Positions 1 through 9,289 of a stretch of 23,720 bases of DNA are shown here, piece after piece (the stretch's first letter is position 1; the number at the start of each line of letters is the position of its first letter). Both the position numbers and the translations under genes were made by a program. The DNA comes from Planctomycetota bacterium (GTDB lineage Bacteria; Planctomycetota; MHYJ01; WSZJ01; JACPWG01). Location: NCBI GenBank assembly GCA_016220045.1, contig JACRIP010000064.1, positions 1 to 23,720 of the forward strand. The letters run 5' to 3'. The notes under the pieces were generated by a model, which searched no databases, was not told the DNA's origin, and saw only the letters and a list, made by a program, of their open reading frames with translations.

Positions 1-25
1 ATCTCTGTGCCTCTGTGGTTCAGTC
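1..25. repeat. Edge copy of dispersed CACAGAG-type repeat
   Basis: Positions 2-25 are identical to the end of the right arm of the large inverted repeat near 6157-6218 plus its flank (about 6195-6218 and on to cagtc). The window therefore opens inside another copy of the same dispersed element. The copy lies 37 nt beyond the stop codon of the LOG-family gene on the minus strand, that is, in its 3' flank. Confidence 0.75.
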
Positions 26-61
26 GTCGTTGCGCAATGCCGGACATGCCCCCCTTACCCC

Positions 62-727
62 CTACATCTCCCGGTCGTGCTTGCGCTTCTGCCGGCGCAG
101 GCGGGGGACGGCCGTCTCGCGCGGCGCGGGCTTGGCCTCGCGCTCGCCGCCGATCTGGTGCTCGAAGGTGGGCGGCTCGTAGCTCTTGATCGCGCGCAAC
201 ACGCCGTCGATCAGGCGCACGGGATCGGATTCGAAGAGCAGCGCGTCGGGGCGGAGCTTGCGATCGCACGCGGCGAGCACTTCGGGAATGTGATCGGAAA
301 GGCCGCCGGTGCCGGTCAGCACCCCCACGATTTTTTTTTCTTCGTAGGCGACGGTGAATTCGTTGAGGGTGCCGATGCCGCCGCCGACGATGACGATGGC
401 GTCGGCGGAGCGGATGTTGATGATGTCGCGCTCCATGAGGCCGAGGCCGCTGAAGAGCAGAAGGTCGTAGTGCTTGATCGGCGAGCGGTAGGTTTCGAGG
501 TGCTCGCGGCGGCTGAAGGCGGGCGAGACGCCGAAGACGAAGCCGCCGGCGCGGCGGGCGCCGTGGGCGGCGTGGTCGGGGAGGCCGGGGCAGGCGCCGT
601 TGATGAGGATGCAATCGCGCTCGGCGATGGCGCGGCCGAGGGCGCGGGCCATGCGGATGGCGTGGGGGTTCTGCAGGGTGGGCCCGGAGGCGGAACCCAT
701 GACGCCGATCTTGATCTTCATCTTCAT
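62..727 (-). CDS. LOG/SLOG-family Rossmann-fold protein
   Basis: A 221-residue protein of the LOG (lysine decarboxylase-like, SLOG) superfamily, whose characterised members are cytokinin-activating phosphoribohydrolases or nucleotide-binding proteins. The N-terminal beta strand IKIGVMGSASG (about 5-15) and the central VIVGGGIGTLNEF segment (about 112-124) match the Rossmann core and the family's GGxGTxxE signature. The following glutamate of the catalytic motif is present. The C-terminal 35 residues are basic and probably disordered. Start: ATG at 727; a second in-frame ATG lies at 721. No Shine-Dalgarno is seen, but a promoter places its -10 box 7 nt before the first ATG, so a leaderless transcript is likely. 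It diverges from the membrane-protein/TIM/kinase cluster. The substrate cannot be read from the sequence. Confidence 0.85.
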   Translation of the reverse strand: MKMKIKIGVMGSASGPTLQNPHAIRMARALGRAIAERDCILINGACPGLPDHAAHGARRAGGFVFGVSPAFSRREHLETYRSPIKHYDLLLFSGLGLMERDIINIRSADAIVIVGGGIGTLNEFTVAYEEKKIVGVLTGTGGLSDHIPEVLAACDRKLRPDALLFESDPVRLIDGVLRAIKSYEPPTFEHQIGGEREAKPAPRETAVPRLRRQKRKHDREM

Positions 728-733
728 GCCGGG

Positions 734-762
734 ATTCTATCCGGGTAGGGGAGGTCGGACAA
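734..762 (-). promoter_or_regulatory. Promoter of LOG-family gene
   Basis: On the minus strand, TTGTCC (762-757), a 17-nt spacer and TAGAAT (739-734) form a good sigma70-type promoter. The -10 box ends 6 nt before the ATG at 727, with one base of uncertainty, so the transcript should begin at or within a base or two of the start codon. Its -35 element lies next to the outer edge of the 10-bp repeat array. Confidence 0.6.
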
Positions 763-770
763 GGATTCCG

Positions 771-940
771 AGTACGAACGGCGTTTAACGTCGTTCGACG
801 TCGTCTAACGACGTTTAACGATTCTTGGCTCCATCGAGTTGTGTTCGGCGAGGATCCTGGACCTTAAGCGCCGTAAGACGTCGTTGAACGGCGTTGAACG
901 TCGTTAAACGCCGGCGGACGCCGTCGGACGCCGTTCGGTT
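771..940. repeat. 10-bp-phased direct repeat array (NCGTTNRACG)
   Basis: The region between the divergent genes is built from 10-bp units of consensus N-C-G-T-T-N-R-A-C-G, all in one register (units starting at 771, 781, 791 and so on). Best units begin at 781, 791, 801, 811, 881, 891 and 901; weaker ones at 771, 841, 861, 871, 911, 921 and 931. A more degenerate stretch at 821-860 is exactly 40 nt, so register is kept across it. Adjacent units create perfect AACG-N-CGTT dyads at 777-785, 787-795, 807-815, 887-895 and 897-905. A repeated dyad on one face of the helix suggests cooperative protein binding; that is inference. Confidence 0.85.
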
Positions 941-967
941 GACGCCTCGGCCTGCGGGCCTTATACT
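939..967 (+). promoter_or_regulatory. Promoter of the membrane protein/TIM-like/kinase cluster
   Basis: TTGACG (939-944), a 17-nt spacer and TATACT (962-967) are very close to the sigma70 consensus. Predicted transcription start is about 974, giving a roughly 20-nt leader that carries the Shine-Dalgarno GGAGG (984-988) before the ATG at 994. The -35 element overlaps the last unit of the 10-bp array, so a protein coating the array would be well placed to control it. Confidence 0.75.
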
Positions 968-993
968 ATGCGGTTTTGCCAGTGGAGGTCCGG

Positions 994-1785
994 ATGGAGG
1001 CTGTGGTCGGGCGGTTGCCCAGCCCGCCGGGCCGGTGTGGCGCGCGCGCCGCGTCGCTGGCCGCGTGGTTGGCCTATCCGGCGGCGCCGGCCGCGATCTA
1101 CGCCGGACTGCGCTGGGCCCTGCCCGGTCCGAACGGCGAGCCGTTTCTCGGGTTGGTCCTGCTCGCCCCGCCGGTGCTGGCGCTGGTAGCGCCCTTTGCC
1201 GCCGCCGGGCCGGGGCGCGCCGCCGGACGCGGGTTCGCTCAGGGCGGCGCGGCCACCGCCCTGTTCGCGGCGACCGTCGCCGGACTCGGCTGGGCCGCGG
1301 ACGAAGTCGCCCCCGGATCGGCGCTCGGCCTCGGCGTCCTCCTGGCGGCCTTCGGCAGCCTGCTCCTGGCGCTGCAGTTTCTGGCCCGCAACCTGGGCGC
1401 GCCGACGTCCGCCGGGCAGGCGCTCGCGCTCGTCGTCGGGCTGCTGCTGGCCACGACCTATGCCTGGATCGACCCCTTGATCGAGGTCACGCGCGACCGG
1501 CCGGTGGCGCGCGCCGCGCTGGCCCGCCTGGCCGTCGACGGGAATCCGGCGCTGGCCGGCGCCGCCGCGTTCCTGGCGACCGATCTGCTGAAGCACCGGG
1601 CGGTGTACGGCTCGGTGTCGGAACTGGGCGCCTACTACGCGTATTCGTATTCGCCCTGGACCCAGGTACTCGCCGCCTATCTGGCCGCGGCGACCGCCGC
1701 GACCGCGCTCGGAATGGCGTCCGGCCGCCTGCGCCGCCCTCCCCCGGGAGGCGCCGCGGCCCCGCCCGAAAGGACCGTCGGATGA
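994..1785 (+). CDS. Polytopic membrane protein, function unknown
   Basis: A 263-residue integral membrane protein that I do not recognise. About six hydrophobic segments are visible: the first near residues 20-42, then LGLVLLAPPVLALVAPF, ATALFAATVAGLGWA, LGVLLAAFGSLLLALQF, ALALVVGLLLATTYAW and a final segment AAYLAAATAATALGM. Between the last two is a conserved-looking aromatic stretch (GAYYAYSYSPW) after an NPALAGAAAF segment. The start ATG at 994 has Shine-Dalgarno GGAGG with a 5-nt spacer and is preferred over an upstream TTG at 976. First gene of the cluster; its TGA overlaps the next ATG in an ATGA junction, indicating translational coupling. Being the only membrane component besides the kinase, it may be a transporter or a sensor partner, but no family signature supports either. 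Confidence 0.75.
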   Translation: MEAVVGRLPSPPGRCGARAASLAAWLAYPAAPAAIYAGLRWALPGPNGEPFLGLVLLAPPVLALVAPFAAAGPGRAAGRGFAQGGAATALFAATVAGLGWAADEVAPGSALGLGVLLAAFGSLLLALQFLARNLGAPTSAGQALALVVGLLLATTYAWIDPLIEVTRDRPVARAALARLAVDGNPALAGAAAFLATDLLKHRAVYGSVSELGAYYAYSYSPWTQVLAAYLAAATAATALGMASGRLRRPPPGGAAAPPERTVG

Positions 1786-2696
1786 CCGGTGCCGTGCGCG
1801 CGGGCCGCGAGGTGGTGACCGAAGCGGACATCCGCGCCGCGGGCGCGGGCGCGCTGCTCGAAATCGGTGCGGACGCGCTCCTGACCCCGACCGCCGAAGA
1901 ACTGGCGTGCCGGCTGGGCGTCCGTCTGCGCCGCCGCGCCACGGCCGCGCGGACCGTGGCGCTCGCCAACTGGCTGCCCGCCTGTCCGCGCGCCGCGCGG
2001 CTCGAGCTGGCTCAGGTCTTCGCCGCAGGAGCTCCCGGCGGGCGCGGCGCCGGCGACCCGGCGGCGGTCGTGGTCGTGCCCTTTCCGCTGCTGGCGGCGG
2101 CGGGCCGGTCGGCGGCCGGCAGCGGGCTGGCCGTCGCGGCGCCGGACGTCGCGGCCGAGCGCGCAGGCGCCTTCACGGGCGAAGTTTCCGCGCCCATGGC
2201 GGCCGATGCGGGCGCGACCTGGGCGCTGCTCAATCATCGCGACGGCGGTACGCCCCACCGGCCGGCGGACAAGGTGCGGCAGGCGCTCGCCGCCGGCCTC
2301 ACGCCCGTCGTATGCCTCGGGGAAGACCCGCAGGCCCCGGGCGCCGGCTTCGGGCTCGGCGACGTGCGCCGGGCGCGCCGCGAGCTGCTCGACGGACTCG
2401 ACGCCGCGGCCCTGCGGCGCGTGCACCTGGTCTACCAGACCGCCCCGGCCGGTGCGGGCCGGCCCGGCGGCGGCGCGGGCGCGAGCGTCGACGAACTGCG
2501 GACGCGCGCCGCCGGGCTGGCCGATGGCGCGCCCGACGGTGCGCCGCGACCGGGCGTGGCGGTGTGCGCCGCCGCCTTGCCCGCCGCCGGCGTGCGCGAG
2601 CTCGTCCTCGCGCTCCGGCGCGGCACGCTGGGCGCGCTCGTACTGGATGGACCGCAGCTCGCGCCGCTCTTGGAGGCCTTCCGTGGCCCGGCGTAG
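1782..2696 (+). CDS. Triosephosphate isomerase-like protein, probable pseudoenzyme
   Basis: A 304-residue TIM-barrel homologue. Family landmarks are clear: an ALANW strand (60-64), VVVVPFPLLAA (96-106), GAFTGEVSAPM (129-139), the NH of the active-site segment (151-152) and AAGLTPVVCLGE (170-181). Catalytic residues are lost: the lysine of the NWK motif is Leu65, and the glutamate of YEPVWAIGTG is Gln219 in YQTAPAGAGR. The GG-type phosphate-binding segments near the C terminus are also missing. His152 (equivalent to His95) is kept. Residues 11-52 form an extra N-terminal segment with a TEAD...LLTPTA...LGV pattern, reminiscent of short segments in some microcompartment-associated proteins (weak inference). 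A binding or regulatory role is likelier than isomerase activity. The start is fixed by the ATGA overlap with the upstream gene. Confidence 0.8.
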   Translation: MTGAVRAGREVVTEADIRAAGAGALLEIGADALLTPTAEELACRLGVRLRRRATAARTVALANWLPACPRAARLELAQVFAAGAPGGRGAGDPAAVVVVPFPLLAAAGRSAAGSGLAVAAPDVAAERAGAFTGEVSAPMAADAGATWALLNHRDGGTPHRPADKVRQALAAGLTPVVCLGEDPQAPGAGFGLGDVRRARRELLDGLDAAALRRVHLVYQTAPAGAGRPGGGAGASVDELRTRAAGLADGAPDGAPRPGVAVCAAALPAAGVRELVLALRRGTLGALVLDGPQLAPLLEAFRGPA

Positions 2697-3573
2697 CGCG
2701 CCGGCGGCGCCGCCCGCCCCCCCCGCCGTGCCGCACCTGCGGGCGTTCACGGCCTTCGCCCGCGCGACCGCGCTCGAAGCCGGCGGGCTGATCCGCGCGG
2801 CTTCGCACCGCCGCCGACAGATCGGCTTCAAGGGCGCGATCGACCTGGTGACCGACACGGACACGCGCTCCGAGCGCCTGATCGCCCGGCGCATCCGGCG
2901 CCGCTTCCCGGACCACGACATCCGGGGCGAGGAAGGCGTGAACCTCGACCGCGGGGCGCGGTTTCAGTGGATTGTGGACCCGTTGGACGGGACCACGAAT
3001 TTTGCCCACGGGTTTCCGAACTACTGCGTCTCGATCGCGTTGGCGCTCGACGGGGAACCGCTGGTGGGCGTGGTGTACCAGCCGTGCCTGGAGGAGCTTT
3101 TCGTCGCGGTGCGCGGGCGCGGTGCGACGCTGAACGGGCGGCGCCTGGCGGTCTCGCGGGAGCACCGGCTCGGCCGCTCGCTGCTCGCGACCGGGTTTCC
3201 GTACGACATCCGGGAGAATCCTGATCAGGTCTTTCACCGATTCCTGCGCCTGTCGCTGTCGGCGCAGGCGGTTCGGCGCGCGGGCGCCGCGGCGATCGAC
3301 CTGTGTTACGTCGCGGCGGGACGCTTCGACGGCTTCTGGGAGGCGCGCCTCTTCGCCTGGGACGTGGCGGCGGGCGGCCTCATGGTGCGGGAAGCGGGAG
3401 GGCGGCTGACCGATTTTTCCGGCCGGGAGTTCCGGCTGGACGGACGCGAGGTGGTCGCCTCGAACGGGCGCATCCACCGTCCGATCCTTGCCGCCTTGCG
3501 CGGCCGCGAGGGCCTCGACGAGATCCTCGCGCAGAATACGCACGCGCCCGCCGCAGCGGGCCGACGCGCCTGA
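2683..3573 (+). CDS. Inositol monophosphatase-family phosphatase
   Basis: A 296-residue member of the Mg2+-dependent, Li+-sensitive phosphatase family (IMPase/CysQ/FBPase-like). Metal-binding motifs are complete: GEE at 82-84, IVDPLDGTTNF at 97-107, and WDVAAGGLMVREAGG near residue 230. DLVTDTDTRSE (54-64) matches the N-terminal family motif. Substrate is probably a sugar or inositol phosphate but cannot be narrowed. The start is a GTG at 2683 with GGAGG at 2672-2676 and a 6-nt spacer, so the gene overlaps the TIM-like gene by 14 nt. This gives an alanine/proline-rich N terminus (6-17). The coupling suggests a linked role with the TIM-like protein, both belonging to families that handle phosphorylated sugars. 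Confidence 0.92.
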   Translation: MARRSAPAAPPAPPAVPHLRAFTAFARATALEAGGLIRAASHRRRQIGFKGAIDLVTDTDTRSERLIARRIRRRFPDHDIRGEEGVNLDRGARFQWIVDPLDGTTNFAHGFPNYCVSIALALDGEPLVGVVYQPCLEELFVAVRGRGATLNGRRLAVSREHRLGRSLLATGFPYDIRENPDQVFHRFLRLSLSAQAVRRAGAAAIDLCYVAAGRFDGFWEARLFAWDVAAGGLMVREAGGRLTDFSGREFRLDGREVVASNGRIHRPILAALRGREGLDEILAQNTHAPAAAGRRA

Positions 3574-3595
3574 CCGAGTTTTCGGCTGCAAAACC

Positions 3596-5968
<2,373 letters not shown>

Positions 5969-6268
5969 GCGCGTGCGGCCGTCTGCGCGCGGCGCAGCGG
6001 TGGACGGACGCGCTGCGAGGCCGGAGTGCATGTCCATTCCTGCGGGACAAGCGCGAAACCACAGAGGCACAGAGACACAGAGACGACGGGAACGAGGAGG
6101 AGGCCGTTCCGCGCCTTCATCACCGGGGCTCGTGTCTCGCCACCGCGCCCGCCCTTGGCGCGGAACGGCCTCCTCCTCGTTCCCGTCGTCGTCTCTGTGT
6201 CTCTGTGCCTCTGTGGTTCAGTCCGGGAATCGCCCTACGAGGGCCCCCGCCCCATGAAGGGATCCGCC
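5969..6268. other. Intergenic spacer dominated by inverted repeat
   Basis: About 300 nt between the kinase stop and the macro-domain gene. Its centre is the inverted repeat listed separately. No convincing promoter was seen, and frames through it translate only as repeat artefacts. The repeat may end transcription of the kinase cluster. Confidence 0.7.
6057..6218. repeat. Near-perfect 60-nt inverted repeat built on CACAGAG motif
   Basis: The left arm (6057-6115, 59 nt) and right arm (6157-6218, 62 nt) are complementary over their whole length except for one extra GAC-type triplet in the right arm. The loop is 41 nt (6116-6156). The outer third of each arm is the CCACAGAGGCACAGAGACACAG motif family, which also occurs at 1-25 and 13272-13288. 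The inner two thirds (through the gacgggaacgagg portion) are not repeated elsewhere in this window. In RNA it would form a very stable hairpin, and it could act as a terminator. The arrangement also resembles a small non-coding (REP- or MITE-like) element; no transposase is present. Confidence 0.9.
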
Positions 6269-6829
6269 ATGAAAGCGAAAATTCGCACCGCGGTTCTGCA
6301 GCTCAAGCAGGGCGACCTCACGGCGGAGGCCGTGGACGCAATCGTGAACGCGGCGAATTCGAGCCTGCTCGGGGGCGGCGGCGTGGACGGGGCGATCCAT
6401 CGCGCGGCGGGGCCGACGCTTTTGGAGGAGTGCAAGCGGGTGCGGGCCGAACGCGGCACCTGCGCGCCGGGAGAGGCGGTGATCACCGGCGGGGGCAACC
6501 TGAAGGCGCGATTCGTCATCCACACCGTCGGGCCGATCTGGCAGGGCGGCGGGCGGGGCGAACCGGACGTGCTCGCGAGCGCCTACCGTCGCAGCCTGGA
6601 ACGGGCGGCGGCTGCCGGCGCGCGCCGCGTGGCCTTCCCCTCGATCTCCACCGGCGCCTTCGGCTACCCGGTCGCGGACGCCGCGCGCGTCGCCCTCGAC
6701 GCCGTCGCCGGCTGGCTGAACGAACACGCGACCGTCGACGCCGTGACCTTCGTGCTCTACGATGCCCGGACCTTCGAAGCGTACAAACGCGCCCTCCGGG
6801 AAACCCATGGCGCTGCGGTGATGTCCTGA
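6269..6829 (+). CDS. Macro-domain protein (ADP-ribose/O-acetyl-ADP-ribose hydrolase type)
   Basis: A 186-residue single-domain macro protein of the MacroD/YmdB type, which binds ADP-ribose and removes acyl groups from O-acetyl-ADP-ribose or mono-ADP-ribose from proteins. Diagnostic segments are IVNAANSSLLGGGGVDGAIH (about 26-45), the TCAPGEAVITGGGNL region, FVIHTVGPIW, and FPSISTGAFGYP, where the phosphate loop sits. The catalytic Asn and Asp/Gly-rich loop residues are kept. The ATG at 6269 has AAGGGA at 6257-6262 with good spacing; an in-frame ATG at 6254 is less well served. Followed after 53 nt by a transporter gene on the same strand. Confidence 0.93.
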   Translation: MKAKIRTAVLQLKQGDLTAEAVDAIVNAANSSLLGGGGVDGAIHRAAGPTLLEECKRVRAERGTCAPGEAVITGGGNLKARFVIHTVGPIWQGGGRGEPDVLASAYRRSLERAAAAGARRVAFPSISTGAFGYPVADAARVALDAVAGWLNEHATVDAVTFVLYDARTFEAYKRALRETHGAAVMS

Positions 6830-6882
6830 GCGCGCCCGACGCCGAGCCGGCCGCTCCCGCGCCGGACGCGGTAGCGGAGGCG

Positions 6883-8475
6883 ATGGCGACGCCGCAGGCG
6901 CAGGCGCTCGAGGAGGGCGCCCCATCGGGACCCTACTCGACGCGCAGCCGGATCGGCCTGATCGCCGGCCCGGCCCTCTTCCTCGCCCTGCTCTGCCTGC
7001 CCGCGGAGGCCGCGGGGACCGGCGCGGGCGCAGCAGCGGCCTTCACTCCCGCCGCGCGCGCCGCCGCCGCCGTCGTCGTCTGGTGCGCCGTGTGGTGGAT
7101 CACCGAGGCAATCCCGATCGCCATCACCGCCTTCCTGCCCGTCGTCCTCTTCCCGCTCCTCGGCGTGCTCTCCGAAAAACAAACCGCCGCCGCCTTCATG
7201 GACCCGAGCCTTTTCCTCTTTCTCGGCGGCATGTACCTCTCGCTCGCGATGCAACGCTGGAACCTGCACCGGCGGATCGCGCTCTACGTGGTGCAGCGCG
7301 TGGGCACCGGGCCGAGCCGCCTGGTGCTCGGCTTCCTGCTCGCCACCGGATTCCTGTCGCTCTGGATGTCGAACACGGCCGCCGCGGTGTTGATGTTCCC
7401 GATCGGCATGGCGCTGATCGGGCACCTGCGGCGCGATGCGCCGGACGCCGCCCACCATGACGACTTCGGCTTCGCGCTCATGCTGTCGATCGCCTACGGA
7501 GCGAACATCGGGGGCATCGGGACCAAGATCGGGACCGCGCCGAACCTCGTGCTGGCGCGGCAGGCGGAGGCGTGCCAGGTCGAGGTCGGCTTCGTGCGCT
7601 GGCTGGCCGTGGGCCTGCCGGTGGTGCTCGTGCTGACGCCGCTGGCGTGGTTTTGCCTGGTGCGGGTCGCGACGCGGCTGGCCCACGTGCGCGGGTCCAC
7701 GGGGGGTGCGGAGGTGGTGCGGGCGGAACTGGCGCGGCTCGGAGCGATGCAGCGCGGCGAGGCGCTGGTGCTGGCGGTCTTCCTCGTCACCATCGGCCTG
7801 TGGCTGACCAAGGACGCGCTGGAGCCGCTCGCGGCGCGCGCACTCACGGGGCTGGGCTGGATCGCGGCGCCGTCCGGAGCGGCCGGCGCGGGCGCGGCGG
7901 CGGGCGCGGGGGCCAAACTGCTGGGCGACGGCGTGATCGCGATGGCGGCGGCGTGCGTCCTGTTCGCGCTGCCGGTCGACTGGCGCAAGGGCGTCTTCGT
8001 GCTCGACTGGGAGTGGGGCCGGCGCATTCCCTGGGCGGTGCTCATTCTGCTCGGCGGCGGATTCGTGCTCTCGGCGGGCTTCGAGAGCTCCGGCCTTTCC
8101 CGCTGGGTGGCGGAGCGCTTCCGCGCCTTCAGCGGCATCCATCCCTTCGGCCTCACGCTGGCGGCGACGGCGCTGACCATCTTCCTGACGGCCTTCACGT
8201 CGAACACCGCTTCGGCGCAGATCATGCTGCCGATCCTGGCGAACGTGGCGAAGGGGGTGGGCGCGCACCCGCTGACCTTGATGTTCCCGGCGGCGATTGC
8301 GGCCTCGTGCGACTTCATGCTGCCGGCCGGCACGCCGCCGAACGCGATCGTCTTCGGCAGCGGCTACATCACGATCCCGCGGATGGCGCAGGTCGGGTTC
8401 CTGCTCGACGTGCTGAGCGCGCTGGTGGTGGCGGCCCTGTGTTATGCCCTGGTCCCGGCGGTCTTCGGGGTGTAG
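6883..8475 (+). CDS. SLC13/DASS-family anion (dicarboxylate/sulfate) transporter
   Basis: A 530-residue polytopic membrane protein of the divalent anion:sodium symporter family. Both SNT signatures of the family's inverted repeats are present (SLWMSNTAAAVLMFPIG and FTSNTASAQIMLPI). So are GANIGGIGTKIGTAPNLVLA and the late FMLPAGTPPNAIVFGSG motif, which together form the substrate and Na+ sites. Likely substrates are C4-dicarboxylates, citrate or sulfate; this cannot be decided here. The first 30 residues are Ala/Pro-rich and cytoplasmic. The start chosen is ATG 6883, preceded by GGAGG with only a 2-nt spacer, which is unusually tight; the start is therefore uncertain. The stop lies 4 nt before the next gene. 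Confidence 0.9.
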   Translation: MATPQAQALEEGAPSGPYSTRSRIGLIAGPALFLALLCLPAEAAGTGAGAAAAFTPAARAAAAVVVWCAVWWITEAIPIAITAFLPVVLFPLLGVLSEKQTAAAFMDPSLFLFLGGMYLSLAMQRWNLHRRIALYVVQRVGTGPSRLVLGFLLATGFLSLWMSNTAAAVLMFPIGMALIGHLRRDAPDAAHHDDFGFALMLSIAYGANIGGIGTKIGTAPNLVLARQAEACQVEVGFVRWLAVGLPVVLVLTPLAWFCLVRVATRLAHVRGSTGGAEVVRAELARLGAMQRGEALVLAVFLVTIGLWLTKDALEPLAARALTGLGWIAAPSGAAGAGAAAGAGAKLLGDGVIAMAAACVLFALPVDWRKGVFVLDWEWGRRIPWAVLILLGGGFVLSAGFESSGLSRWVAERFRAFSGIHPFGLTLAATALTIFLTAFTSNTASAQIMLPILANVAKGVGAHPLTLMFPAAIAASCDFMLPAGTPPNAIVFGSGYITIPRMAQVGFLLDVLSALVVAALCYALVPAVFGV

Positions 8476-8479
8476 CGCG

Positions 8480-9253
8480 ATGGACGGACGCCGCTGGAGC
8501 GGGGTGCGGGCGGGAGCGGATCGGGCGCTCACCCTGGTCGAGCTGACCATGGTGATGGGGGTGGCGGCGATCATCCTGGCGCTGGTCGTGCCGGTCTACC
8601 TGCGCTCGCGGCTGGCGGCGAACGAAGTCTCGTGCGTCGCGAGCCTGCGGGAGGTGCTGCGGACCGAGACGATCTGGCAGCAGAACGACCATGACCGCAA
8701 CGGCGTCGCCGACTACTGGACCGGCGACCTCTCCGGCATGTACCGGGTCGAGCGCCCGGTTCCGCTTCCGTCCCGGGAGGAGGACCCGACCGGGGAGCAG
8801 CGGCGGGCGAGCAGGGCCTACGTAGAATGCCTGAGCGAGACGCTGGCGGCGGCGGACGAAGCGCCGGTCGGCGGCGGCGAGTTCATCGAGGGCGCGGTCC
8901 TCCCGGGCGGCGCGCTGCGCGCCGCGGCGGTGCTGACGCACAAGCGAGCGGAACCCAAGAGCGGGTACTGGCTCGCGAGCCTGGACCTGGACTACGGGAG
9001 TTACCCGGAAGGTCCCTTCGCGGCCGACCCGGACGGGAACGGCCAGTTCTGGAGCAGCACGAGCCGCTTCGCCTTTCGCGGCCGGCCCGCGGCCTACCGG
9101 CGGACCGGGGTGAATTTCTTCATCCTGAACCACGCCGGCGTGGTCTACGTGCAGGACTTCGGCAGCGACCGCGGAACCTTTGCGCGGAACTGGCCGGGGA
9201 GCATGGAGCTCCAGGCCGGCTGGAAGGAAGAGGGGGCGCAGGCGGGCAAGTAG
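8480..9253 (+). CDS. Type IV pilin-like (pseudopilin) protein with DUF2950-like C-terminal region
   Basis: A 257-residue protein with a class III signal: a short basic leader (1-16), then ALTLVELTMV and a hydrophobic helix ending in VVPVYLRSR. Glu at +5 is present, but the residue before the cleavage site is Ala rather than the usual Gly. The globular part contains NEVSCVASLREV, an acidic NDHDRNGVADYW loop that could bind Ca2+, GYWLASLDLDYG and GVNFFILNHAGVVYVQDFG. These resemble the pilin-like proteins with DUF2950-type domains common in Planctomycetota and Acidobacteria (recall, not searched). It would be inserted in the inner membrane and processed by prepilin peptidase. It begins 4 nt after the transporter stop, so co-transcription is likely. 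Confidence 0.8.
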   Translation: MDGRRWSGVRAGADRALTLVELTMVMGVAAIILALVVPVYLRSRLAANEVSCVASLREVLRTETIWQQNDHDRNGVADYWTGDLSGMYRVERPVPLPSREEDPTGEQRRASRAYVECLSETLAAADEAPVGGGEFIEGAVLPGGALRAAAVLTHKRAEPKSGYWLASLDLDYGSYPEGPFAADPDGNGQFWSSTSRFAFRGRPAAYRRTGVNFFILNHAGVVYVQDFGSDRGTFARNWPGSMELQAGWKEEGAQAGK

Positions 9254-9289
9254 CCGGCCGGCGCGCGACGGAGGGGTGTCCGGCCAGGG

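Noticed and set aside
894..1781. Long plus-strand frame running through the 10-bp array into the TIM-like gene, which would make a 600-residue protein
   Set aside because: The first 296 codons are a shadow of the overlapping membrane-protein gene, composed mostly of Arg/Ala/Gly/Pro. The ATGA overlap at 1782 is a far better start.
6757..8574. 605-codon minus-strand frame opposite the transporter
   Set aside because: Composition is Arg/Gln/His-rich with no recognisable motif; the plus strand carries both SNT signatures.
9254..9289. Possible terminator between the pilin-like and aminotransferase genes
   Set aside because: Only short CCGGCC palindromes are present; no convincing stem-loop and T-run.
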